From NCBI RefSeq assembly GCF_004784465.1, contig NZ_SRRU01000010.1:1-64000 (forward strand): DNA of 64,000 nt, given 5' to 3'. Position numbers and translations under genes: made by a program. Of the stretch, positions 19,814 to 28,816 are shown piece after piece (the stretch's first letter is position 1; each line of letters begins with the position of its first letter). The notes beneath the pieces are model-generated. The model was not told the origin of the DNA. It searched no databases and saw only the letters and a program-made list of their open reading frames with translations. The DNA comes from Streptomyces griseoluteus (lineage in GTDB: Bacteria; Actinomycetota; Actinomycetes; Streptomycetales; Streptomycetaceae).

Positions 19814-20260
19814 TCAGGACACCGCGGAGCGGCGGGGCGATGGAGTGGCCAGTTCCACCGCTGTGCAGCGCCAGCGGAGGTCCTCGGATTGTTCGAGGCG
19901 GAAGGCGAGGGCTCGGAGGTGGGTGCCGGCTGCGATGCGGGCGAAGACTTCCAGGGCGCCGGAGCGCGGGACGAACCAGCCGAGGTCGTGGACGGTGGGG
20001 CGGGGGCCGTGGGTGCGGAGGGGGGTGCGCTCCGCCAGGCGGACCAGGTCGTCGTAGGCGGAGCCGGCGGTGTGGCGGAGCATCCAGTGGACGGGGCGCT
20101 GGCCGCTCAGGACGGCCAGCAGGCGGTCCGCGAAGAGGTCGGTGGGGCGCGCGGTGGCGGTGCGGCCGCGGGTGGGGGTGCCGGGGCGGCGGGTGTCGTG
20201 TCGGGTCGGCGGGCGGTGGCGCGGCCGGGTCTGCGGTTTGCGGCTCATGACCTTGTTCAT
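19814..20260 (-). CDS. Rv3235 family protein
   Basis: 148 aa. A basic Arg/Pro/Thr-rich start (about 1-38) is followed by a compact domain from DLFADRLLAVLSGQRP to RLEQSEDLRWRCTAVEL. This matches the actinobacterial Rv3235 family, which commonly lies next to secA. Its function is unknown; the domain is small, alpha/beta and carries conserved Trp and Arg residues. The ATGs at 20260 and 20248 are both possible starts. It is convergent to secA across the secA terminator. Confidence 0.82.
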   Translation of the reverse strand: MNKVMSRKPQTRPRHRPPTRHDTRRPGTPTRGRTATARPTDLFADRLLAVLSGQRPVHWMLRHTAGSAYDDLVRLAERTPLRTHGPRPTVHDLGWFVPRSGALEVFARIAAGTHLRALAFRLEQSEDLRWRCTAVELATPSPRRSAVS

Positions 20261-20550
20261 GGAAGTCCCCGTTCGGCGGCCCGGCGCATACCGGGCGGTA
20301 ACTCAAGTAGGTGGGGATCTTGTACGGGGGTGGGGACCGGCCAGGCAAGGACGTCCGGCCGGTGTCGCGGGCGCTGCGGGTTTCACTTATCCGGGTGACG
20401 GAGGGCTCCGTGAGCCCCATGGCGGTGCGGTGCGGGAGAGTGATGTACGGGGTGATGGGTTGACGCCGTACGGGGGTCGGGCGGGAACTCGAAAGGGGAC
20501 GGCCGCACGTATTCTGGAGGCCCTCCTTCGACCAGGAAAGAGCGGCCCGC

Positions 20551-21045
20551 ATGCGCGTCTACGTACCCCTGACCCTCCCCGGCCTCGCCGAGGCCCACGA
20601 GACGGGTGTGCTGGCGGCGGACCCGTTCGCCGCCTACGCCGTGACGCCCGCCCTGCGCGAGTGGTGCGGCACGGACGACCTGGAGGAGCTGGAGTACGCA
20701 GCGCTCGGTGAGGCCGCGGGCGCCTCGCTGCGGCTGCTGGCCGCCGACCCCGAGGCTGCCCCGCGCCGGGTCGTCGTCGCGGTCGACGTCGCGGACGGCG
20801 CCGTCACCCCGGACCCGGACGGCCTCGGCGAGGTGACGGTCGCGGCGGCGGCCCGGCTGGCCAAGGCCGCGGCCGTGCACGCGGACGCCGACGACGCGGA
20901 GGCCGACGTCACCGCCGCGGCGCGGGCCGTCGAGGCGGCCGACGCCGGAGACGACACGGCCCGCAAGGCCGTGGACGCCGCCGACGACCACGAGCTGCTG
21001 TGGTTCGCCACGCAGGAGATCCCCGCCCTGCTCGCAACCCCCTGA
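20551..21045 (+). CDS. DUF6912 family protein
   Basis: 164 aa from ATG 20551, with AGGAAAGAG upstream. It begins MRVYVPLTLPGLAE, the family signature. The alternating Val-rich strands and a long Ala/Asp-rich helical section (about 105-145) resemble actinobacterial proteins of unknown function found beside secA. No catalytic motif, signal peptide or TM helix is visible. A TATTCT hexamer at 20510-20515 could be its -10, but no -35 is clear. Confidence 0.83.
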   Translation: MRVYVPLTLPGLAEAHETGVLAADPFAAYAVTPALREWCGTDDLEELEYAALGEAAGASLRLLAADPEAAPRRVVVAVDVADGAVTPDPDGLGEVTVAAAARLAKAAAVHADADDAEADVTAAARAVEAADAGDDTARKAVDAADDHELLWFATQEIPALLATP

Positions 21046-21099
21046 CCTCCCCGGACTTGCGCGGACCACTCGCCCTTACCCACTGTCAGTGGTGCCCGG

Positions 21100-21105
21100 T
21101 ACCGT
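21100..21105 (+). promoter_or_regulatory. -10 element of a probable leaderless promoter (HAD gene)
   Basis: TACCGT followed by exactly 6 bases and the ATG at 21112, the spacing typical of leaderless Streptomyces transcripts. No SD precedes the ATG. Confidence 0.55.
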
Positions 21106-21111
21106 TTTCGC

Positions 21112-21780
21112 ATGGGGATGCAGCAGAGCGCACACATCGTCTGGGACTGGAACGGGACCCTGTTCCACGACAACGACGCGATCATCGGGGCGACCAACGC
21201 GGCCTTCGCCGAGCTGGGCCTGGAGCCGATCACGCTCGAGCGGTACCGCGCGCTGTACTGCGTCCCCGTACCCAAGTTCTACGAGCGGCTGATGGGCCGG
21301 CTGCCCAGTGACCTCGAGTGGGAGGTCATGGACGGCGCCTTCCAGCGGCACTACGCCGAGCACCGGGTGCGCTGCGGGCTCACCGAGGGCGCGGCCGAGC
21401 TGCTGGCCGGCTGGGGAGCGGACGGCCACAGCCAGTCCCTGCTGAGCATGTACGGGCACGAGGAGCTGGTCCCGCTGGTGCGCGGCCTCGGCATCGAGTC
21501 GCACTTCCTGCGTGTCGACGGCCGTACCGGCCCCTCCGGCGGCGGCAAGGCCGAGCACATGGTCCGCCACCTGGAGGCGATGAGCACCCTGGTCGACCCC
21601 GAGCGGACCGTGGTCATCGGTGACGCGGCCGACGACGCGCTGGCCGCCCAGCACGTCGGCGCGCGCGCCGTGCTCTACACGGGCGGCTCGCACGGCCCGG
21701 AGAGTCTGCGCGGCACCGGCGTCCCGGTGGTGGACAGCCTGGCCGAGGCCGTCGCGGAGGCCCGCCGAATAGCGTCGTAA
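21112..21780 (+). CDS. HAD family hydrolase (phosphoglycolate phosphatase-like)
   Basis: 222 aa. HAD motif I reads WDWNGTLF: the nucleophile Asp is present but the usual second Asp (DxD) is Asn. A cap helix bundle follows. Motif III Lys lies in GGGKAEHMVRHL and motif IV in VVIGDAADDALAA. The fold resembles Gph-type phosphatases acting on small phosphorylated substrates in the cytosol; the substrate is unknown. It appears to be transcribed leaderless, with TACCGT 6 bases before the ATG. Confidence 0.9.
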   Translation: MGMQQSAHIVWDWNGTLFHDNDAIIGATNAAFAELGLEPITLERYRALYCVPVPKFYERLMGRLPSDLEWEVMDGAFQRHYAEHRVRCGLTEGAAELLAGWGADGHSQSLLSMYGHEELVPLVRGLGIESHFLRVDGRTGPSGGGKAEHMVRHLEAMSTLVDPERTVVIGDAADDALAAQHVGARAVLYTGGSHGPESLRGTGVPVVDSLAEAVAEARRIAS

Positions 21781-22261
21781 CGACGTCGCGGCACTCCGCC
21801 CTGGCGCGAATACGCCACCGACCCCCTCGCCGCCGCTGTGCAGAACGTCAAACTTCACCCCCCGGTTTTGTACACATACGGCTCATGACGGGGCCCCCGT
21901 CCGGGGCGATAGCCTTGTGGCGTGATCAGCGCGATATCTCGCGGGGACGCCACAGTCCCTGCCCTGCGCCCGGACCGCACGGACGAACTCCGTGACCGGG
22001 CGGCGGTCGCTGGTCCTCTCGGGCGGGACAGGGGCGCCGTGGCGTCCCGGACACCGGGGACGGCCTCCGGCACGACGGTGCGGAGAGCAGCGTCGCTTCC
22101 GACAAGTCTGTCGACAATGGCCGAAATCCCCCCGCCCATCTCACCTCGCGGCATAGCGTCGGAACGGACCGGACACCTCGGGCCGTGGCGTCATACCGGA
22201 GGGGAAGAGACCGTACTTCCTTCTACGTCACGCAACGGCGCGCGACAGGAGCCAGAGGACA
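21781..22261 (+). other. Long region upstream of glutamate dehydrogenase
   Basis: 481 bases. It holds a leaderless-type promoter at 21910 and an open frame from 21922 that runs into the dehydrogenase gene, listed separately. Otherwise there is no tRNA, riboswitch fold or repeat that I can recognise. The dehydrogenase itself has GGAG-type SD sequence (AGGAGCCAGAGGAC) before its ATG. Confidence 0.5.
21910..21915 (+). promoter_or_regulatory. -10 element of a probable leaderless promoter
   Basis: TAGCCT, then 6 bases, then GTG at 21922. The spacing predicts transcription starting at the GTG of the upstream ORF. It would also give the dehydrogenase a leader of about 340 bases. Confidence 0.5.
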
Positions 22262-22323
22262 ATGCAGACCAAGCTGGACGAAGCCAAGGCCGAGCTGCTC
22301 GATCGGGCCGCTCGGGTAGCTGA
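21922..22323 (+). CDS. Possible leaderless upstream ORF overlapping the glutamate dehydrogenase start
   Basis: 133 aa, beginning MISAISRGDATVPALRPD. It is rich in Arg, Pro, Ser and Thr, with no recognised domain, signal or TM helix. Support comes from the well-placed -10 (TAGCCT, 6 bases before the GTG). The frame stays open 62 bases past the dehydrogenase ATG at 22262. Its codon third-position GC bias is weaker than in neighbouring genes. It could be a real small protein, a regulatory leader ORF whose translation affects the dehydrogenase, or chance. Confidence 0.35.
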   Translation: MISAISRGDATVPALRPDRTDELRDRAAVAGPLGRDRGAVASRTPGTASGTTVRRAASLPTSLSTMAEIPPPISPRGIASERTGHLGPWRHTGGEETVLPSTSRNGARQEPEDNADQAGRSQGRAARSGRSGS

Positions 22324-25300
22324 GAACAGCCCGGTCGGGGGGCACCTACCGACCGGGACCACGAGCGAGGGCACCTCCGGCACCCCGGACAGCGAAGCGG
22401 TGCTCGCGTTCCTCCAGCGCTACTACCTGCACACCGCCCCGGAAGACCTCGCCGACCGCGACCCGGTCGACGTCTTCGGTGCCGCGGTCTCCCACTACCG
22501 TCTCGCCGAGAACCGCCCGCAGGGCACGGCCAACGTGCGGGTGCACACCCCGACCGTGGAAGAGAACGGGTGGACGTGCAGCCACACCGTGGTGGAGGTC
22601 GTCACCGACGACATGCCCTTCCTGGTCGACTCGGTCACCAACGAGCTGACCCGTCAGGGCCGCGGCATCCACGTCGTGATCCACCCGCAGGTCGTCGTCC
22701 GCCGTGACGTCACCGGCAAGCTGATCGAGGTCCTGCCCGCCGGCCCGCACGGCGAGCTGCCGCACGACGCGCACGTCGAGTCCTGGATCCACGTCGAGAT
22801 CGACCGCGAGACCGACCGCGCCGACCTCAAGCAGATCTCCGCCGACCTGCTGCGCGTCCTGTCCGACGTGCGTGAGTCCGTCGAGGACTGGGAGAAGATG
22901 CGCGAGGCGGCCGTCCGCATCGCCGACGGCCTGCCTGACGAGCCCCGCCCGGCCGACCTCCCCGCCGCCGAGGTGGACGAGGCCCGCGAGCTGCTGCGCT
23001 GGCTCTCCGCCGACCACTTCACCTTCCTCGGCTACCGCGAGTACGAGCTGCGCGGTGACGACTCGCTGAGCGCCAAGGCCGGCACCGGCCTCGGCATCCT
23101 GCGCTCCGACCCGCACCACTCCGAGGACGACGAGCACCCGGTCAGCCCCTCCTTCGAGCGGCTCCCGGCGGACGCCCGCGCCAAGGCCCGCGAGCACCGC
23201 CTGCTGGTGCTGACCAAGGCAAACAGCCGGGCCACCGTGCACCGCCCGTCGTACCTGGACTACATCGGCGTCAAGAAGTTCGACGCGGACGGCAACGTCG
23301 TCGGCGAGCGCCGCTTCCTCGGGCTGTTCTCCTCCGCCGCGTACACCGAGTCGGTGCGCCGGGTGCCGGTGATCCGGCGCAAGGTCGCCGAGGTGCTGGA
23401 GCGCGCCGGGTTCTCGCCCAACAGCCACGACGGCCGCGACCTGCTCCAGATCCTGGAGACCTACCCGCGCGACGAGCTGTTCCAGACCCCGCCCGCCGAG
23501 CTGCAGTCCATCGCCACCAGCGTGCTGTACCTCCAGGAGCGCCGCCGGCTGCGGCTCTACCTGCGCCAGGACGAATACGGCCGCTACTACTCGGCCCTGG
23601 TCTACCTGCCGCGCGACCGGTACACCACCGGGGTCCGGCTCAGGATCATCGACATCCTCAAGGAGGAGCTGGGCGGCATCAGCGTCGACTTCACCGCCTG
23701 GAACACCGAGTCGATCCTGTCCCGGCTCCACTTCGTCGTCCGCGTCCCGCCCGGCACCGAGCTTCCCCAGCTGTCCGACGCCGACAAGGAGCGCATCGAG
23801 GCCCGCCTGGTCGAGGCCACCCGCTCCTGGTCCGACGGCTTCGCCGAGGCGCTCAACGCCGAGTGCGGCGAGGAGCGCGCCGCCGAGCTGCTGCGCCGCT
23901 ACAGCAACGCCTTCACCGAGGGCTACAAGGCCGACCACTCCCCGCGCGCCGCGGTCGCCGACCTGGTCCACCTGGAGCGGCTGAGCAACGAGAAGGGCAA
24001 CGACTTCTCGCTGAGCCTGTACGAGCCGGTGGGCGCCGCCCCCGGCGAGCGCCGGTTCAAGATCTACCGCAAGGGCGACGCGGTCTCCCTCTCCGCCGTG
24101 CTGCCGGTCCTCAACCGGCTCGGCGTCGAGGTCGTCGACGAGCGCCCCTACGAGCTGCGCCGCACCGACCGCAGCACCGCGTGGATCTACGACTTCGGCC
24201 TGCGTCTGCCGCGGACCGCCGGCGGCGCCGACCACCTCGGCGAGGACGGCCGCGAGCGGTTCCAGGACGCCTTCGCCGCGACCTGGACCGGCCAGGCGGA
24301 GAACGACGGCTTCAACGCCCTCGTGCTGAGCGCCGGGCTGACCTGGCGGCAGGCGATGGTGCTGCGCGCCTACGCCAAGTACCTGCGCCAGGCGGGCTCC
24401 ACCTTCAGCCAGGACTACATGGAGGACACCCTCCGAAACAACGTCCACACCACCCGGCTGCTGGTCTCCCTGTTCGAGGCCCGGATGTCCCCGGACCGGC
24501 AGAAGGCCGGCCTGGAGATCACCGACGCCCTGCTGGAGGAGCTGGACGCGGCGCTGGACCAGGTGGCGAGCCTGGACGAGGACCGCATCCTGCGCTCCTT
24601 CCTGACCGTCATCAAGGCCACCCTGCGCACCAACTTCTTCCAGGAAGCCCGCGACGGCGGCCCGCACGCGTACGTGTCGATGAAGTTCGACCCGCAGGCC
24701 ATCCCCGACCTGCCCGCCCCCCGCCCGGCGTACGAGATCTGGGTGTACTCGCCGCGGGTCGAGGGCGTGCACCTGCGCTTCGGCAAGGTCGCGCGCGGCG
24801 GCCTGCGCTGGTCGGACCGGCGCGAGGACTTCCGTACCGAGATCCTCGGCCTGGTCAAGGCGCAGATGGTGAAGAACACCGTCATCGTGCCGGTCGGCGC
24901 CAAGGGCGGGTTCGTCGCCAAGCAGCTCCCCGACCCGAGCGTGGACCGGGACGCCTGGCTGGCCGAGGGCATCGCCAGCTACAAGACGTTCATCTCCGCC
25001 CTGCTCGACATCACCGACAACATGGTGGCCGGCGAGGTTGTCCCGCCCCAGGACGTGGTGCGCCACGACGGCGAGGACACCTACCTGGTGGTCGCGGCCG
25101 ACAAGGGCACGGCGACGTTCTCCGACATCGCCAACGAGGTCGCGGAGGCCTACGACTTCTGGCTCGGGGACGCCTTCGCCTCCGGCGGCAGCGCGGGCTA
25201 CGACCACAAGGGCATGGGCATCACCGCGCGCGGTGCCTGGGAGTCGGTGAAGCGGCACTTCCGTGAGCTGGACCTGGACACCCAGTCCGAGGACTTCACG

Positions 25301-27205
25301 GTCGTCGGCATCGGTGACATGTCCGGTGACGTGTTCGGCAACGGCATGCTGCTCTCCGAGCACATCCGCCTGGTCGCCGCCTTCGACCACCGGCACATCT
25401 TCATCGACCCGGTCCCCGACGCGGCCACCGGCTACGCCGAGCGGCGCCGCCTGTTCGAGCTGCCCCGCTCCAGCTGGGCCGACTACGACACCTCGCTGCT
25501 GTCGGCGGGCGGCGGGATCTTCCCGCGCAGCGCCAAGTCGATCCCGCTGAACCACCACATCCGGGAGGCGCTGGGCATCGAGGAGAAGATCTCCAAGATG
25601 ACCCCGGCCGACCTGATGAAGACGATCCTGAAGGCGCCGGTCGACCTGCTGTGGAACGGCGGCATCGGCACCTACGTCAAGTCCTCGGCGGAGACCGACG
25701 CCGACGTCGGTGACAAGGCCAACGACGCCATCCGCGTCGACGGCGCCGACCTGCGCGTCAAGGTCGTCGGCGAGGGCGGCAACCTGGGTCTGACCCAGCT
25801 CGGCCGGATCGAGTTCGCGCTCCAGGGCGGCCGGATCAACACCGACGCCATCGACAACAGCGCCGGTGTGGACACCTCCGACCACGAGGTGAACATCAAG
25901 ATCCTGCTCAACAGCCTGGTCACCGACGGGGACATGACCGTCAAGCAGCGCAACAAGCTGCTCGCGGAGATGACCGACGAGGTCGGCGCGCTGGTCCTGC
26001 GCAACAACTACGCGCAGAACACCGCGCTGGCCAACGCGCTCGCCCAGTCCAAGGACATGCTGCACGCGCAGGCCCGGTTCATCCGGCACCTGGTGCGCGA
26101 GGGCCACCTCAACCGGGCGCTGGAGTTCCTGCCCACCGACCGCCAGATCCGTGAGCGGCTGAACCAGGGACAGGGCCTCACCAGCCCCGAGACCGCGGTG
26201 CTGCTGGCGTACACGAAGATCACGGTCGCCGAGGAGCTGCTGCACACCTCGCTGCCGGACGACGCGTATCTGCGCGGGCTGCTGCACGCGTACTTCCCGA
26301 CCGCGCTGCGCGAGCGGTTCGCCGAGGTCATCGACAGCCACCCGCTGCGCCGGGAGATCACCACCACCGTGCTGGTCAACGACACGGTGAACACGGGTGG
26401 CACCACGTATCTGCACCGGCTGCGCGAGGAGACCGGGGCCTCGCTGGAGGAGATCGTCCGCGCCCAGACCGCGGCCCGCGCGATCTTCAGCTCGTCCCCG
26501 GTGTGGGACGCGGTGGAGGCGCTGGACAACCAGGTCGACGCGGCCGTGCAGACCCGTATCCGCCTGCACTCGCGCCGGCTGGTCGAGCGTGGCACCCGCT
26601 GGCTGCTGAACAACCGGCCGCAGCCGCTCCAGCTCGCCGAGACGGTGGAGTTCTTCGCGGACCGGGTCGAGCAGGTCTGGCAGCAGATGCCGAAGCTGCT
26701 GCGCGGCGCCGACCTCGAGTGGTACCAGCACGTGTACGACGAGCTGTCCGCCGCCGGTGTCCCGGCCGAACTGGCCACCCGCGTGGCCGGGTTCTCCTCC
26801 GCCTTCCCGGCGCTGGACATCGTCTCGGTGGCGGACCGCATGGGCAAGGAGCCGCTGGACGTGGCCGAGGTGTACTACGACCTCGCCGACCGGCTGCACA
26901 TCACCCAGCTCATGGACCGCATCATCGAGCTGCCCCGCGAGGACCGCTGGCAGTCGATGGCCCGCGCCTCCATCCGCGAGGACCTGTACGCGGCGCACGC
27001 GGCGCTCACCGCGGACGTGCTCGCGGCGGGCAACGGCACATCCACGCCGGAGCAGCGGTTCAAGGCGTGGGAGGAGAAGAACGCGCCCATCCTGAGCCGG
27101 GCGCGCGCCACGCTGGAGGAGATCCGGAGCTCGGACGCGTTCGACCTCGCCAACCTCTCGGTGGCGATGCGCACGATGCGGACGCTGCTGCGCACGCACG
27201 CGTGA
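22262..27205 (+). CDS. gdhB: NAD-specific glutamate dehydrogenase, large (about 180 kDa) class
   Basis: 1647 aa, the length expected for the giant NAD-GDH class first described in Streptomyces clavuligerus. It oxidatively deaminates glutamate to 2-oxoglutarate, linking amino-acid catabolism to the TCA cycle. Long N-terminal regulatory/ACT-like regions precede the catalytic core: KVARGGLRWSDRREDFRTEI, PVGAKGGF (Lys881), GIGDMSGDVFGNGML and WNGGIGTYVK. The C-terminal ~500 residues are helical. It is preceded by AGGAGCC and followed by a strong terminator, so it is probably monocistronic apart from a possible upstream ORF. Confidence 0.95.
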   Translation: MQTKLDEAKAELLDRAARVAENSPVGGHLPTGTTSEGTSGTPDSEAVLAFLQRYYLHTAPEDLADRDPVDVFGAAVSHYRLAENRPQGTANVRVHTPTVEENGWTCSHTVVEVVTDDMPFLVDSVTNELTRQGRGIHVVIHPQVVVRRDVTGKLIEVLPAGPHGELPHDAHVESWIHVEIDRETDRADLKQISADLLRVLSDVRESVEDWEKMREAAVRIADGLPDEPRPADLPAAEVDEARELLRWLSADHFTFLGYREYELRGDDSLSAKAGTGLGILRSDPHHSEDDEHPVSPSFERLPADARAKAREHRLLVLTKANSRATVHRPSYLDYIGVKKFDADGNVVGERRFLGLFSSAAYTESVRRVPVIRRKVAEVLERAGFSPNSHDGRDLLQILETYPRDELFQTPPAELQSIATSVLYLQERRRLRLYLRQDEYGRYYSALVYLPRDRYTTGVRLRIIDILKEELGGISVDFTAWNTESILSRLHFVVRVPPGTELPQLSDADKERIEARLVEATRSWSDGFAEALNAECGEERAAELLRRYSNAFTEGYKADHSPRAAVADLVHLERLSNEKGNDFSLSLYEPVGAAPGERRFKIYRKGDAVSLSAVLPVLNRLGVEVVDERPYELRRTDRSTAWIYDFGLRLPRTAGGADHLGEDGRERFQDAFAATWTGQAENDGFNALVLSAGLTWRQAMVLRAYAKYLRQAGSTFSQDYMEDTLRNNVHTTRLLVSLFEARMSPDRQKAGLEITDALLEELDAALDQVASLDEDRILRSFLTVIKATLRTNFFQEARDGGPHAYVSMKFDPQAIPDLPAPRPAYEIWVYSPRVEGVHLRFGKVARGGLRWSDRREDFRTEILGLVKAQMVKNTVIVPVGAKGGFVAKQLPDPSVDRDAWLAEGIASYKTFISALLDITDNMVAGEVVPPQDVVRHDGEDTYLVVAADKGTATFSDIANEVAEAYDFWLGDAFASGGSAGYDHKGMGITARGAWESVKRHFRELDLDTQSEDFTVVGIGDMSGDVFGNGMLLSEHIRLVAAFDHRHIFIDPVPDAATGYAERRRLFELPRSSWADYDTSLLSAGGGIFPRSAKSIPLNHHIREALGIEEKISKMTPADLMKTILKAPVDLLWNGGIGTYVKSSAETDADVGDKANDAIRVDGADLRVKVVGEGGNLGLTQLGRIEFALQGGRINTDAIDNSAGVDTSDHEVNIKILLNSLVTDGDMTVKQRNKLLAEMTDEVGALVLRNNYAQNTALANALAQSKDMLHAQARFIRHLVREGHLNRALEFLPTDRQIRERLNQGQGLTSPETAVLLAYTKITVAEELLHTSLPDDAYLRGLLHAYFPTALRERFAEVIDSHPLRREITTTVLVNDTVNTGGTTYLHRLREETGASLEEIVRAQTAARAIFSSSPVWDAVEALDNQVDAAVQTRIRLHSRRLVERGTRWLLNNRPQPLQLAETVEFFADRVEQVWQQMPKLLRGADLEWYQHVYDELSAAGVPAELATRVAGFSSAFPALDIVSVADRMGKEPLDVAEVYYDLADRLHITQLMDRIIELPREDRWQSMARASIREDLYAAHAALTADVLAAGNGTSTPEQRFKAWEEKNAPILSRARATLEEIRSSDAFDLANLSVAMRTMRTLLRTHA

Positions 27206-27223
27206 CCGGCGCCGCCTGAGCGG

Positions 27224-27264
27224 AGGGCGCCCCCGCACCGGAGAACCCAGTGCGGGGGCGCCCC
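27224..27264 (+). terminator. Glutamate dehydrogenase terminator
   Basis: Perfect 14-base stem GGGCGCCCCCGCAC / GTGCGGGGGCGCCC, about 20 bases after the stop. Confidence 0.88.
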
Positions 27265-27296
27265 TGTCGCTTTCCGGGTGGTCTGTCCGTTTCGGA

Positions 27297-27302
27297 TAGG
27301 GT
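27297..27302 (+). promoter_or_regulatory. -10 element of a probable leaderless promoter
   Basis: TAGGGT followed by 7 bases and the GTG at 27310, with no SD. It lies just after the preceding terminator, which fits a new transcription unit. Confidence 0.55.
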
Positions 27303-27309
27303 CTGGCCC

Positions 27310-28809
27310 GTGACAGCGAACCTCCCCGGGTCCCGCGCGCGGCGCGGCCGTCCGCCGGCGGTGGCCCCGTCACTGGTGGCCGTCGCGCTGGCCGCCCTGG
27401 TCCCGCTGCTGATGCTGCTGGCCGTGGTGCGGCTGCCCTGGGCCGGTGACCTCGGCATACACGCGGCGACCGTGCAGCGGCTCCGGCACAGCCTGCTCGA
27501 CCCCGGCAACCCGCTGGTCGACGCGGACACCCCGAGCCCGTACTACTCGCCCTGGATACTGGTGCTGGGCCTGCTCGCCCGGCTGACCGGGCTGCCGGTG
27601 TTCGTGGTGCTGCGGATCGGCGCGCTGGTGGGGCTCGGGCTGCTGTTCACCGGGGTGTGGCGGTACGTGCGCACGCTCAGCGCGCACCGGGCGGCACCCG
27701 CGCTCGCCCTGCTGTGCCTGGTCCTCCTGTGGGGCCCGGACCTGCTCAACTGGAGCGGCTTCCTCGGCCTGAACTCCCTCGCGCTGACGGTCGCGTACCC
27801 CAGCGTGTTCGCGCTCGGGCTGTCCTTCCACTTCTGGGCCTGGCTCACCACCACCCTCCGCACGCCCACGGGCTGGGCCCGCTGGGCCGGCCTCGGCGCG
27901 CTGTGGGCGCTGATCCTGCTCTGCCACCAGTTCACGGGTGTGGTCGCCACCCTCGGCGCGCTCGCCACGGTCCTCGCCGCCCGCCCGGATCGCCAGGTCC
28001 TCCCGAGGCTCGCCGCCGCGCTCGCCGTGGGTATCGTCCTGCTGTGGCTGTGGCCGTACTACGACTTCTTCGCGCTGTTCTCCGCCGGCACCGGGCTTGA
28101 GGCGATCCACCGTTCGCTCTACTCCGACCTGCCCGGCCGGTTCGGGCTGGCGCTGCTCGGGGTCGTCGCGCTCGTCCTGCGCCGGCGGCGCGATCACCGG
28201 GACCCGCTGGTGCTGTTCTTCGCGCTGGGCGCCCTGCTGTTCGCGGCGGGGGGGCTCACCGGGCACTACTCGTGGGGCCGCGCCGCGCCCGCCGCGCTGA
28301 TCCCGGCCCAGCTCGCGGCCGCGCTGGAGACCGTGTCGGCCGGGCGGCGGGCGTTCCGGCTGGGCTGGGCCTGCCTGCTCGGGGCCGCCCTCGCCGTGGG
28401 CGCCTGGGGCCAGGCGGGGATGCTCGGCTATGTCGTCCCGCGTGACGCGCTGCCCGCCTCGATCGCCGCCAAGTACCGCCCGCCGTGGGCCGGGTACCAC
28501 TGGATCACGCCCTGGGTCGGCTACGGGCAGGTGGTGATGGCCCGTACGGTGCCGTCCCGGCAGATCCCCGCGTACGGGCCGTACACCGTGGCGCCCGGCT
28601 ACCCGGACGTGTTCCTGCCGGACCAGGGCGGCCGGGACGCGGCGGTGCAGCGGTACTTCGACGCCGGCACCTCCTCCGAGGTCCGGCGGGCCATAGCGCG
28701 CCGGTACGGCGTGCGCTGGGTGATCGGGCCGGCCGCCGACGCCGAACCGTGGCTGCGCCCGGTGACGACCGGCCCGGCCGGACAGGTGCTCTACGCGGTG
28801 CGCGACTGA
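27310..28809 (+). CDS. Multi-TM glycosyltransferase-like membrane protein
   Basis: 499 aa from GTG 27310 (VTANLPGSRARRGRP); the frame is open 20 codons earlier but overlaps the terminator. About ten TM helices are visible, with a first outer loop containing WAGDLGIHAATVQRL. That loop resembles the Asp-bearing loop of GT-C enzymes (family 39 type, polyprenyl-phosphate sugar donors). A soluble C-terminal domain of about 90 residues starts near YRPPWAGYHWITP and ends GVRWVIGPAADAE. The precise sugar and acceptor are unknown. It opens the wall-glycopolymer region and is convergent with the GT2 gene, 7 bases apart. Confidence 0.78.
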   Translation: MTANLPGSRARRGRPPAVAPSLVAVALAALVPLLMLLAVVRLPWAGDLGIHAATVQRLRHSLLDPGNPLVDADTPSPYYSPWILVLGLLARLTGLPVFVVLRIGALVGLGLLFTGVWRYVRTLSAHRAAPALALLCLVLLWGPDLLNWSGFLGLNSLALTVAYPSVFALGLSFHFWAWLTTTLRTPTGWARWAGLGALWALILLCHQFTGVVATLGALATVLAARPDRQVLPRLAAALAVGIVLLWLWPYYDFFALFSAGTGLEAIHRSLYSDLPGRFGLALLGVVALVLRRRRDHRDPLVLFFALGALLFAAGGLTGHYSWGRAAPAALIPAQLAAALETVSAGRRAFRLGWACLLGAALAVGAWGQAGMLGYVVPRDALPASIAAKYRPPWAGYHWITPWVGYGQVVMARTVPSRQIPAYGPYTVAPGYPDVFLPDQGGRDAAVQRYFDAGTSSEVRRAIARRYGVRWVIGPAADAEPWLRPVTTGPAGQVLYAVRD

Positions 28810-28816
28810 GCGGAGT

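Noticed and set aside
21855..22154. 99-codon minus-strand ORF upstream of glutamate dehydrogenase
   Set aside because: It has no SD or domain and is opposite the leaderless ORF candidate; most likely chance.
22346..27373. Open frame of 1675 codons antisense to the glutamate dehydrogenase
   Set aside because: Long antisense frames are common with GC-rich third positions. The sense protein has full family motifs, and the mirror has none.
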